A DNA stretch of 12,788 nt from an uncultured Prevotella sp. (lineage in GTDB: Bacteria; Bacteroidota; Bacteroidia; Bacteroidales; Bacteroidaceae): the NCBI GenBank assembly GCA_900552675.1, contig USAI01000070.1, positions 1 to 12,788 on the forward strand, given 5' to 3'. The notes under the pieces were generated by a model. It was not told the origin of the DNA and ran no database searches. It worked only from the letters and a program-made list of their open reading frames with translations. Position 1 is the first letter of the stretch; every line of letters starts with the position of its first letter. The position numbers and the translations under genes were made by a program. Shown here piece after piece: positions 7,767-12,788 of this stretch.

Positions 7767-8873
7767 TTATTCTTTCTTCTCGCTTATCTCACCGTTTGAT
7801 ACGGTAAATAGCTTGTAGTCGAAACCGCTGTTAGCCAATATCTTATCAAGATGGTCGCGGTTAGTATCGGTGATGAAAATTTGTCCGAAATCGTTGCCCG
7901 ATACCAGTCGTACAATTTGTTCTACGCGATGGCTGTCCAGCTTATCGAAGATGTCGTCGAGCAGCAGCAGCGGCGTGGTTTTCGAGGCCGTGCGACGCAA
8001 AAAGTCGAACTGTGCCAGCTTCAGTGCCAAGGCATAGGTTTTGTTTTGTCCTTGGCTGCCCTCACGCTTCATCATATATTCGCCCAGCAACATATTTAGT
8101 TCGTCGCGGTGTATGCCGTGCAACGAGTAGCCCACAATGCGGTCTTTGGCTCGGTCGCGACGTATCACGTCAAGCAGTGGGCCACGCTGGCAGTGTGACA
8201 TATATTCAAGCGAAACGGTTTCTTTGTTGTCGGCAATGGTGTTGTAAATGCGTTGAAAAACAGGCACAAATTCGTGTATAAACGCATTGCGTGCCATATA
8301 TATCACCTCGCCTGTGCGCGCCATCTCTTCTTCCCATATATCCAGTAGGGCAGCGTCGGGCTCGGCCTCCATTTTTAGCAAGGCGTTGCGTTGTTGCAGC
8401 GCCTTGTTGTAGGCCGTAAGTGCTTCAATGTATCGGTGGTCGTATTGCGAGATAACAATGTCCATCAGTCGGCGTCGTTCCTCGCTACCGCCTGATATGA
8501 TGGTTGTATCGTTGGGCGATGCCATGATAAGGGGTATGAGGCCTATGTGCTCCGAGTAGCGCTTATATTCTTTCTTGTCGCGTTTAAAATGTTTCTTCAC
8601 GCCACGTTTCATGCCGCAATAAATGTCGGTAATGCGCTCGTTTTCGTCTTCATAAAAACCTTCGAGCATGAAGAAATCTTGGTCGTGCGTGATGATTTGC
8701 GAGTCGATAGGGTTAAGCGAACTTTTGCAGAACGAAAGGTAATAGATGGCATCAAGAAAGTTGGTCTTTCCTTCGCCATTATGCCCTATCAGGCAGTTCA
8801 TTTTGGGCGACAACTGTAGTGTGGCCTCGCGTATGTTTTTGAAATTCAGTATTGAAATCTTCTGTAAAATCAT
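7767..8873 (-). CDS. recF: DNA replication and repair protein RecF
   Basis: The 368-residue length is typical of RecF. The Walker A motif is G30-HNGEGKT37 after MILQKISILNFKNIR, the ABC-type signature is EGSQGQ (residues 271-276), and the Walker B motif is LLLLDDIFDKLD (302-313) with D306-D307. The segment KRYSEHIGLIPLIMASPNDT and the later SGGSEERRRLMD are characteristic RecF core sequences. It is an SMC-like ATPase that binds single-strand/double-strand junctions and, with RecO and RecR, loads RecA at gaps. The ATG at 8873 begins right at the conserved N terminus. A TAACTTTG -7 box lies about 24 nt upstream. The DUF721 gene follows in the same direction. The upstream region is shared with the divergent TPR gene. 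Confidence 0.96.
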   Translation of the reverse strand: MILQKISILNFKNIREATLQLSPKMNCLIGHNGEGKTNFLDAIYYLSFCKSSLNPIDSQIITHDQDFFMLEGFYEDENERITDIYCGMKRGVKKHFKRDKKEYKRYSEHIGLIPLIMASPNDTTIISGGSEERRRLMDIVISQYDHRYIEALTAYNKALQQRNALLKMEAEPDAALLDIWEEEMARTGEVIYMARNAFIHEFVPVFQRIYNTIADNKETVSLEYMSHCQRGPLLDVIRRDRAKDRIVGYSLHGIHRDELNMLLGEYMMKREGSQGQNKTYALALKLAQFDFLRRTASKTTPLLLLDDIFDKLDSHRVEQIVRLVSGNDFGQIFITDTNRDHLDKILANSGFDYKLFTVSNGEISEKKE

Positions 8874-8896
8874 CGTGCACTATGGTTTTCCTCATG

Positions 8897-8904
8897 CAAA
8901 GTTA
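8897..8904 (-). promoter_or_regulatory. -7 promoter box of recF
   Basis: On the minus strand this reads TAACTTTG, a match to TAnnTTTG, 23 nt before the recF start codon. The -33 region is only a weak match. A 7-nt inverted repeat (8885-8891 and 8918-8924) brackets the box. Confidence 0.6.
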
Positions 8905-8967
8905 AAGGTTTTATGGTGGAAAACGAAAAAAACAAGTGATAAATTTCAATATGTGCAAGATTTTGAT

Positions 8968-8975
8968 TAATTTTG
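8968..8975 (+). promoter_or_regulatory. -7 promoter box of the TPR-ribH operon
   Basis: TAATTTTG matches TAnnTTTG. A TTTC (8944-8947), one base from the TTTG -33 element, sits 20 nt upstream, which is the expected spacing. The leader to the ATG at 9057 would be about 75 nt and ends in the A-rich sequence typical of start regions in this phylum. Confidence 0.65.
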
Positions 8976-9056
8976 CTGCGCTTTCATGTGTGCTGTTCGC
9001 CCCATGACAAATAGCATTTTGTGGCATAACCAAGATAATTAAAAAACAAAAAATAA

Positions 9057-9758
9057 ATGGTAAACAACAAGAACAATGAGGCTCTCGACGTAAACGAGAA
9101 CCTTAACAAGACCGAGGCCTTCGTTTCAAAATACAAGAAGCCTCTCTTTGGTGGCATTATTGCCGTTATCGTTATCGTGTTGGCCGCAGTGGCTTACTTC
9201 GTATGGTATGCTGCTCCGCGTGCCGATAAGGCTAATACTGCACTGGCTAAGGGTCAGGAGTATTTCAGCAACGAGCAGTTTGACAAGGCTCTGAATGGTG
9301 ATGGCGCTACCTTCGCTGGCTTTGTAAAACTGGCTGACGAGTATAGCGGTACCGATGCTGCTAACCTCGCACACCTTTATGCAGGTATCTGCTATGCCAA
9401 CTTGGGCAAGTGGAACGAGGCTGTGAAAGAGCTCGATGCTTACTCGCCTGGTGACGATGCTATGGTAAGCCCTGCTGCTGTAGGCGCTTTGGCTGATGCT
9501 TATGCACAGACTGGCAACGTTGATAAAGCTATCGACTACTTGAAGAAGGCCGCTAAGATGGCCGACGGCAAGATGGAGATGGATGTTAACAACAGCATCT
9601 CGCCCACCTTCCTGTTGAAGGCTGGTGTGCTGCTTGAGAGCCAGAACAAGAAGGCTGAAGCACTGAAGATTTATCAGGATATCAAGAAAAATTATATCAA
9701 CTCGGCTCTCGTTCAGAGCTCAGAGATTGACAAGTATATTGAAAGAGTTTCTGAGTAA
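9057..9758 (+). CDS. Membrane-anchored tetratricopeptide repeat protein
   Basis: The 233-residue protein has a short polar N terminus rich in Asn, one transmembrane helix at about residues 31-51 (a GGIIAVIVIVLAAVAYFVW core) preceded by KYKKP, and a long helical domain after it. TPR-like helix pairs can be seen at about 102-131 (AANLAHLYAGICYANLGKWN), 141-170 (GALADAYAQTGNVDKAIDYL) and 184-215 (LLKAGVLLESQNKKAEALKI). The topology resembles YfgM of enterobacteria, with the TPR domain in the periplasm, and a chaperone or scaffold role is possible but unproven. Codon choice is more restricted than in neighbouring genes (mostly GCT for Ala, AAG for Lys), which suggests high expression. The stop overlaps the ribH start in TAATG, so the two are translationally coupled. 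The transcript starts at the promoter at 8968. Confidence 0.88.
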   Translation: MVNNKNNEALDVNENLNKTEAFVSKYKKPLFGGIIAVIVIVLAAVAYFVWYAAPRADKANTALAKGQEYFSNEQFDKALNGDGATFAGFVKLADEYSGTDAANLAHLYAGICYANLGKWNEAVKELDAYSPGDDAMVSPAAVGALADAYAQTGNVDKAIDYLKKAAKMADGKMEMDVNNSISPTFLLKAGVLLESQNKKAEALKIYQDIKKNYINSALVQSSEIDKYIERVSE

Positions 9759-10234
9759 TGGCAACAGCACTTCATAATCTTTCTGCTTACGACGTAGCAA
9801 CTATTCCTGACGCCAGCAATATGTGCTTTGGCATTGTGGTGGCCGAATGGAACGAAGACATTACGGGTGCTCTGCTCGACGGCGCTGTAAAGACCCTTGA
9901 AAAGCATGGCGCTCTGCCTGAAAACATTCATGTAAAGACGGTGCCTGGCAGCTTTGAGCTGGTTTATGGTGCACATCAAATGGTGCTGCACGGCGGTTAC
10001 GATGCTGTTATTATCTTGGGCAGCGTTATTCGTGGCGAGACACCTCACTTCGATTACATCTGCCAGGGCGTTACTTACGGCATTGCTCGTCTGAACACCA
10101 TCAGCGAGATTCCTATCATCTATGGATTGCTCACTACTGATAACCTTCAGCAGGCCCTTGACCGTTGTGGCGGAAAGTTTGGTAACAAAGGCGACGAGTG
10201 TGCCGTTGATGCTATCAAGATGGCAAAATTTTAA
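9758..10234 (+). CDS. ribH: 6,7-dimethyl-8-ribityllumazine synthase
   Basis: The 158-residue length and the motifs are those of lumazine synthase: VPGSFELV (residues 62-70), LGSVIRGETPHFDYIC (87-102) with the catalytic His at H97, and DRCGGKFGNKG (135-145) with the phosphate-binding Arg R136. It condenses 5-amino-6-ribitylaminouracil with 3,4-dihydroxy-2-butanone 4-phosphate, the penultimate step of riboflavin synthesis, in the cytoplasm, usually as an icosahedral or pentameric assembly. The ATG at 9758 shares its A with the TAA of the TPR gene, so translation is likely by re-initiation. The gene is followed by a strong intrinsic terminator. No FMN riboswitch was recognised upstream of the pair, and the other riboflavin genes are not in this window. 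Confidence 0.97.
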   Translation: MATALHNLSAYDVATIPDASNMCFGIVVAEWNEDITGALLDGAVKTLEKHGALPENIHVKTVPGSFELVYGAHQMVLHGGYDAVIILGSVIRGETPHFDYICQGVTYGIARLNTISEIPIIYGLLTTDNLQQALDRCGGKFGNKGDECAVDAIKMAKF

Positions 10235-10258
10235 TATCAAATAAGGTCGAATAACAAT

Positions 10259-10293
10259 AATAAAGGTGCTCAAATGAGCACCTTTATTTTTTT
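10259..10293 (+). terminator. Strong intrinsic terminator after ribH
   Basis: A 14-bp perfect stem, AATAAAGGTGCTCA (10259-10272) with its complement at 10275-10288, is capped by a very short loop and runs into seven T residues (10287-10293). The GC-rich core GGTGCTC/GAGCACC and the T tract are diagnostic. Because A residues flank the 5' arm, it could also stop transcription arriving on the minus strand. Confidence 0.93.
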
Positions 10294-10425
10294 ACCTTAC
10301 CGTTGCTTTTTCAATCTAAGATAGTATCGCAAGCATTATTGTGAAATCAATGATATGTTAGTTAATGAACCCAAAAAGGTTTAGGAACGATACAAGGAGT
10401 ATGATGGTTGTTATTTGTTTAACAA
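10294..10425. other. AT-rich intergenic stretch, start of the accessory region
   Basis: No gene, promoter box or RNA is recognised here. At 10410-10430, GTTATTTGTT faces AACAATTAAC, a nearly self-complementary AT-rich sequence that overlaps the stop codon of the minus-strand DUF6642 gene. It could weakly help end that transcript. Confidence 0.4.
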
Positions 10426-11034
10426 TTAACATGCATGGAAGTCAAGGTCATCTAAAAGTGATTGATATTTTTTGTAGAACTCGCTTTCTCTGTCAGTATA
10501 TCTTTCGACTTCAATTTCTTCCTGAGAAAGTAAATCGTTCATTATCGCAATGTCTGTTATGCTTGAATCATACGCATTCACGCTTTTTTGATAACCGCTA
10601 ACCATTATGGCATGACAGTCTCTCTTGAAACGTTTCGAATCAATCTTGTTTGACATCGTTCTACAAGTTCCGAAATGAATGACCTTATCCTTGAAAAAGC
10701 CTTTTGTCCATTTTACTAAAGTTGTGAGGGGTACCTTTTGACCTTCAATCCACAAACTTTTCTTTTCTCCATGGCAGGCGAAGTATATAATATCATATTT
10801 GTTAAAGTCTTCTTCTTCATCATCATCTTTTGCATGCGTGCGAAAGTAGTCAAGATAATACTTTAGGTCAGACTTTGTTCTAAATCTTCTATATATCACC
10901 TTACAATCGTATGTTTCTTTTAACCAATTAAGCATTGGCAAGGTGTTGAGACTAAAGTGGTTTTTGGTGTTTCTCTCGCTATATTCCCATTCCGCTTCTA
11001 AGCATATTATATTATGGGTTGTTTGTTGTTTCAT
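10426..11034 (-). CDS. DUF6642 family protein, putative caspase/CHAT-like cysteine peptidase
   Basis: I choose the ATG at 11034 (202 residues) because the family's typical start, close to N-I-(I/F)-C-L-E, follows directly in MKQQTTHNIICLEAEWEY; an ATG-type start at 11073 would add 13 poorly supported residues. The core is a Rossmann-like alternation. Strand YDIIYFACHGE carries H88, and strand KVIHFGTCRTM carries C124, followed by a segment ending AIMVSGY and DSSITDIAIMNDLL. A His after one strand and a Cys after the next is the caspase/CHAT catalytic arrangement, so proteolytic activity is plausible but inferred. Residues 68-77 are a run of Asp/Glu. No signal or membrane segment is seen. The gene is AT-rich (about 30% GC in sampled stretches against about 55-58% in the M3 gene), suggesting transfer. 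No promoter box was found upstream. What it cleaves or responds to is unknown. Confidence 0.8.
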   Translation of the reverse strand: MKQQTTHNIICLEAEWEYSERNTKNHFSLNTLPMLNWLKETYDCKVIYRRFRTKSDLKYYLDYFRTHAKDDDEEEDFNKYDIIYFACHGEKKSLWIEGQKVPLTTLVKWTKGFFKDKVIHFGTCRTMSNKIDSKRFKRDCHAIMVSGYQKSVNAYDSSITDIAIMNDLLSQEEIEVERYTDRESEFYKKYQSLLDDLDFHAC

Positions 11035-11200
11035 AAGTTGTGATGTTATTTGAGAATATTCCAAGAATAGCAATGATGTCCTCCTTCTTGTTTGTGAGTT
11101 TCAAGGGTATATCTATATATTTTAAATTTAGAAGATAGTCAAGGTCGATATTTGAAAGCCACAAATTTGTCTTGAGCAACCTGAATTTGCATATAATCAC
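11012..11200 (-). CDS. Doubtful small ORF upstream of the DUF6642 gene
   Basis: This 62-residue frame begins with GTG and has no recognised domain; its middle is rich in Leu, Ile, Asn and Lys (LKTNLWLSNIDLDYLLNLKY). The frame is open further upstream to a stop at 11264-11266, without a good ATG. It overlaps the ATG of the DUF6642 gene by 23 nt, which would allow translational coupling. It could be a small real protein, the 3' remnant of a decayed gene, or a chance frame in AT-rich DNA. I favour a remnant or chance, and list it because no other gene occupies 11035-11259. Confidence 0.22.
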   Translation of the reverse strand: MIICKFRLLKTNLWLSNIDLDYLLNLKYIDIPLKLTNKKEDIIAILGIFSNNITTYETTNNP

Positions 11201-11259
11201 GTGCCCACATTTCTTTGCACTTTGAAAAAAATATTGGATATCCTTTTTCTTTCGATACT

Positions 11260-12092
11260 TTAATTACCTTTCATTACTACCCACTTCCCCGCATTCACCT
11301 TACCCTCGTGACGTATGATACCTGTTTTTTGCAGCATAGCCAAATCACGTTCTATGGTACGTTGTGTTACCGACAGTGTTTCCGACATTTCCTTTCCTGT
11401 AACATAGGGATTCTCTTTTATAGAAGAAAGTATAAGTCTTTGACGTTCAGTGAGGTTAGCTTCCGACATGTTTCCGACATTCGTTTCCGACATGTTTCCG
11501 ACATTTCCGGAATTTATAACATTTTTACGGCAAATTGTAATCAGTGTACCACTGATATGATTTTCTATCTTAGGTTCAGGAAGCCCTACGCTTTTCAGCC
11601 CTTGTCGAATCTTGTTGATGCCACGTCCCCATGTCTCTATGAAGCCAGCCTTGTAGAACACATTGGCAATGTTGCGGTTGCGAGGTTGCGATGCGTGTTC
11701 TGCAAATAGCTTTTCTTGATCAATGCCCTCGGGAAGTTTACCATCGTTCCAAAGCATGATACAGTCGTCGTACACCTTATCTGGGTATGCACACCCATGT
11801 AGTCGCGATGCACAATGGCGTTACAAATGGCTTCCCGCAACACGTCCTCAGGTATCTCCAACTGCTCAATGCGTGTCAGCCCTTCGTAATGAATTGGCGA
11901 GAGAAGATACTTGGAACGCAGCAATTCGATGATGCGGTTTACCATCTGTAGGATGTTGCCTTCCACGACATCCTGTGTGATCAAGTCGCTCTCATCATTG
12001 CGGAAACGTCCGATGCGAAAATCGCAAGATACAAAGAAACGTTTCGGATTCTTGCTGAAGAGCAACAGGGCAGCCTTGACATTTTGACTCAA
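11260..12092 (-). pseudogene. AlbA_2/RecG-like ATP-binding transcriptional regulator, truncated and frameshifted
   Basis: Two frames together encode the C-terminal half of a COG2865-type protein. The first (12092 down to about 11780) has NVKAALLLFSKNPKRFF and DVLREAICNAIVHRDYMGVH, and the second (from about 11775) continues with VYDDCIMLWNDGKLPEGI, RNRNIANVFYKAGFIETWGR and a winged-helix-like tail TERQRLILSSIKENPYVTGK. The two parts join perfectly if one base is added between 11775 and 11783, turning the CAG-ATA-AGG-TGT reading into Q-I-R-V-Y. The N-terminal AlbA_2 domain, about 200 residues in intact relatives, is absent: upstream the frame is open only to a stop at 12141-12143 and homology fades near 12105. 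Intact relatives have been linked to transcription control and phage defence contexts, but this copy looks dead. A sequencing error in the C run could explain the frameshift but not the missing domain. Confidence 0.8.
11458..11505 (-). repeat. Two tandem 24-nt repeats in the linker of the broken regulator
   Basis: Copies at 11458-11481 and 11482-11505 differ at two positions and encode NVGNMSET and NVGNMSEA on the minus strand. Each contains two copies of a TTTCCGACAT-like 10-mer on the plus strand, and another lies at 11379-11388. The unit keeps the frame, so copy-number change would only lengthen the linker between the ATP-binding region and the helix-turn-helix. Confidence 0.8.
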
Positions 12093-12161
12093 GCAGCGAG
12101 CATTTGGAGATATACATTTCTGTTTTTTATCCCAACTGGCTTATAATTCGGGATTTTTATC

Positions 12162-12169
12162 TAAATTTG
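12162..12169 (+). promoter_or_regulatory. -7 promoter box of the 12283 gene
   Basis: TAAATTTG matches TAnnTTTG and lies 113 nt before the ATG at 12283. No clear -33 element is present. A second, degenerate box (TATCTTTC, 12238-12245) lies closer to the gene. Confidence 0.55.
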
Positions 12170-12282
12170 CATAAGAAAAGTTGCACCTCGGCATAGTAAG
12201 CAAGCTTGCATCTCTGCTCTCGGTTTGTATTAATGCTATCTTTCAGGGGCACATAATAATAATTTCTTAACATCTTTCTATT
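12170..12282 (+). promoter_or_regulatory. Long leader of the 12283 gene, possibly a dispersed leader-type repeat
   Basis: This untranslated stretch contains GTTGCACCTCGGCATAG, a perfect 10-nt palindrome GCAAGCTTGC (12200-12209), CTCTGCTCTCGGTTTG and TATCTTTC. The order of these blocks resembles a leader-like sequence that I recall recurring in intergenic regions of Prevotella and Bacteroides, where the last block is usually a good TAnnTTTG box. That comparison is from memory and not verified. No riboswitch class is recognised. Confidence 0.35.
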
Positions 12283-12669
12283 ATGCAATTGATTGATTTA
12301 CTTAAATCGTTTACCATCGATGAGATTCTGTCGGCCATTGACGAGATGTTTCCTGAAACCGAGCAGTATCAGCCCATCTTTCGCGAAGCTTACCAACTGA
12401 TGCTTACGTTGCCGCTGGTAGCATCGAAAAAATATATTCGTTACCGCATTTTGTCGGATGAAGAAAACGAGATAGAGTATTTTGGTGCTGAAGATAGTTG
12501 CTTCAATACCACATGGGAGGTATGCTTGGCTAAAGAACTGGTGGTGGATGACGAGGTAGAGCTGACCGAGGTAGAGATTGCTGCCAACAGCCTTGTAAAT
12601 ATGTGCCTGATAGGTCGTTGCCCTCGCCAATTTCTGCCCTCGAAGAACCAACTTTTGCAAGCTGAATAA
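12283..12669 (+). CDS. Hypothetical protein, possibly DUF6557-like
   Basis: This 128-residue acidic protein begins MQLIDLLKSFTIDEILSAID, a short helical start, and has a central segment (KYIRYRILSDEENEIEYFG) likely to form strands. It then has CLAKELVVDDEVELTEVEIA and a conserved-looking tail NSLVNMCLIGRCPRQF. The order of elements, with a start of the pattern (M)xLxELL, a WxxxLAKELVV-like block and an EIAxxLxxMxxxG end, recalls the small DUF6557 family of Bacteroidota, but I cannot confirm this. There is no signal peptide, membrane helix or catalytic motif, so it is probably cytoplasmic. Codon use and base composition match the housekeeping genes, unlike the AT-rich stretch just upstream, and support a real native gene. 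The ATG at 12283 follows an A/T-rich leader. Function is unknown. Confidence 0.8.
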   Translation: MQLIDLLKSFTIDEILSAIDEMFPETEQYQPIFREAYQLMLTLPLVASKKYIRYRILSDEENEIEYFGAEDSCFNTTWEVCLAKELVVDDEVELTEVEIAANSLVNMCLIGRCPRQFLPSKNQLLQAE

Positions 12670-12766
12670 GGTCTTCTGAAAACTGTATATTTATGCAGTT
12701 CTTTCTGCTTTGTAAAACCTATCGATTTTCCACTTGAAAGTACGTATTTTTTATAAGTGATTGAGA

Positions 12767-12788
12767 ATGAGATAAGTTTTTATCTCAT
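12767..12788 (+). terminator. AT-rich hairpin at the window edge, possible terminator
   Basis: ATGAGATAA (12767-12775) pairs with TTATCTCAT (12780-12788) around the loop GTTT. It lies about 100 nt after the 12283 gene. The sequence after the stem is outside the window, so a T tract cannot be checked, and the stem is weak. Confidence 0.35.

Noticed and set aside
7556..7807. An 83-codon plus-strand open frame over the recF-DUF721 gap
   Set aside because: It mirrors the DUF721 gene and the end of recF, and it has no homology or leader that would support translation.
9713..10273. A 186-codon open frame on the minus strand
   Set aside because: It is antisense to ribH, whose catalytic motifs are complete, and it begins inside the ribH terminator.
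11458..11505. Short repeats of TTTCCGACAT that could suggest a CRISPR-like array
   Set aside because: The units are adjacent with no spacers of constant length, and they encode an in-frame protein linker.
11215..11709. A 164-codon plus-strand open frame rich in Cys, Phe and His
   Set aside because: It is antisense to the broken AlbA_2/RecG-like gene, which has clear homology on the minus strand; the plus-strand repeats HVSDIRF arise from the 24-nt tandem repeat.
12200..12209. Perfect palindrome GCAAGCTTGC
   Set aside because: It has no loop and only 10 nt, so it is neither a terminator nor a firm operator on its own; it is mentioned only as part of the leader.
12727..12759. CACTT and AAGTG inverted repeat after the 12283 gene
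   Set aside because: Only five pairs with a 19-nt loop; too weak to call a terminator.

Overview
The window reads as chromosomal DNA of a Bacteroidota species, most likely in the Prevotella/Segatella group. Support comes from the DUF5686 outer-membrane barrel protein, recF followed by a DUF721 gene, several TAnnTTTG-type -7 promoter boxes, A-rich leaders with no clear Shine-Dalgarno sequence, and the resemblance of the coded proteins to Prevotellaceae homologues. The species is not determined.

Layout. (1) 2-1645 (+): the 3' part of a DUF5686 outer-membrane protein gene, cut by the window edge and followed by a terminator-like hairpin. (2) 1803-2444 (+): an orphan LuxR/NarL-type response regulator behind an unusual C/A-only leader with a 16-nt tandem repeat. 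(3) 2537-7433 (+): a probable operon of an M3-family peptidyl-dipeptidase, a dCMP deaminase overlapping it by 17 nt, a periplasmic PDZ/S41 C-terminal processing protease, and 5-formyltetrahydrofolate cyclo-ligase. The last gene carries a striking 44-nt near-perfect hairpin inside its coding start. (4) 8873-7430 (-): recF then a DUF721 gene, meeting the cyclo-ligase tail to tail with a 4-nt overlap. (5) 9057-10234 (+): a membrane-anchored TPR protein translationally coupled (TAATG) to ribH, lumazine synthase, and closed by a strong intrinsic terminator at 10259-10293. (6) 10294-12140: an AT-rich accessory stretch, largely on the minus strand. It holds a DUF6642 protein with a caspase/CHAT-like His and Cys pattern, a doubtful small upstream ORF, and a broken AlbA_2/RecG-like ATP-binding regulator that has lost its N-terminal domain and carries a one-base frameshift. 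(7) 12162-12669 (+): a promoter, a long leader and a small acidic hypothetical protein, possibly of the DUF6557 type. The window ends in a small AT-rich hairpin.

How the genes fit together. Most of the window is housekeeping: peptide breakdown (M3 peptidase), envelope proteolysis (S41 protease), dUMP supply for thymidylate and folate salvage (dCMP deaminase, cyclo-ligase), recombination repair (RecF) and riboflavin synthesis (RibH). The accessory stretch between the ribH terminator and the promoter at 12162 is the part most likely to have been acquired horizontally. Its best candidate for something poorly described is the DUF6642 putative cysteine peptidase. I do not see a complete multi-gene defence system: the partner genes are missing, broken or outside the window. 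No tRNA, rRNA, CRISPR array or insertion sequence was recognised.
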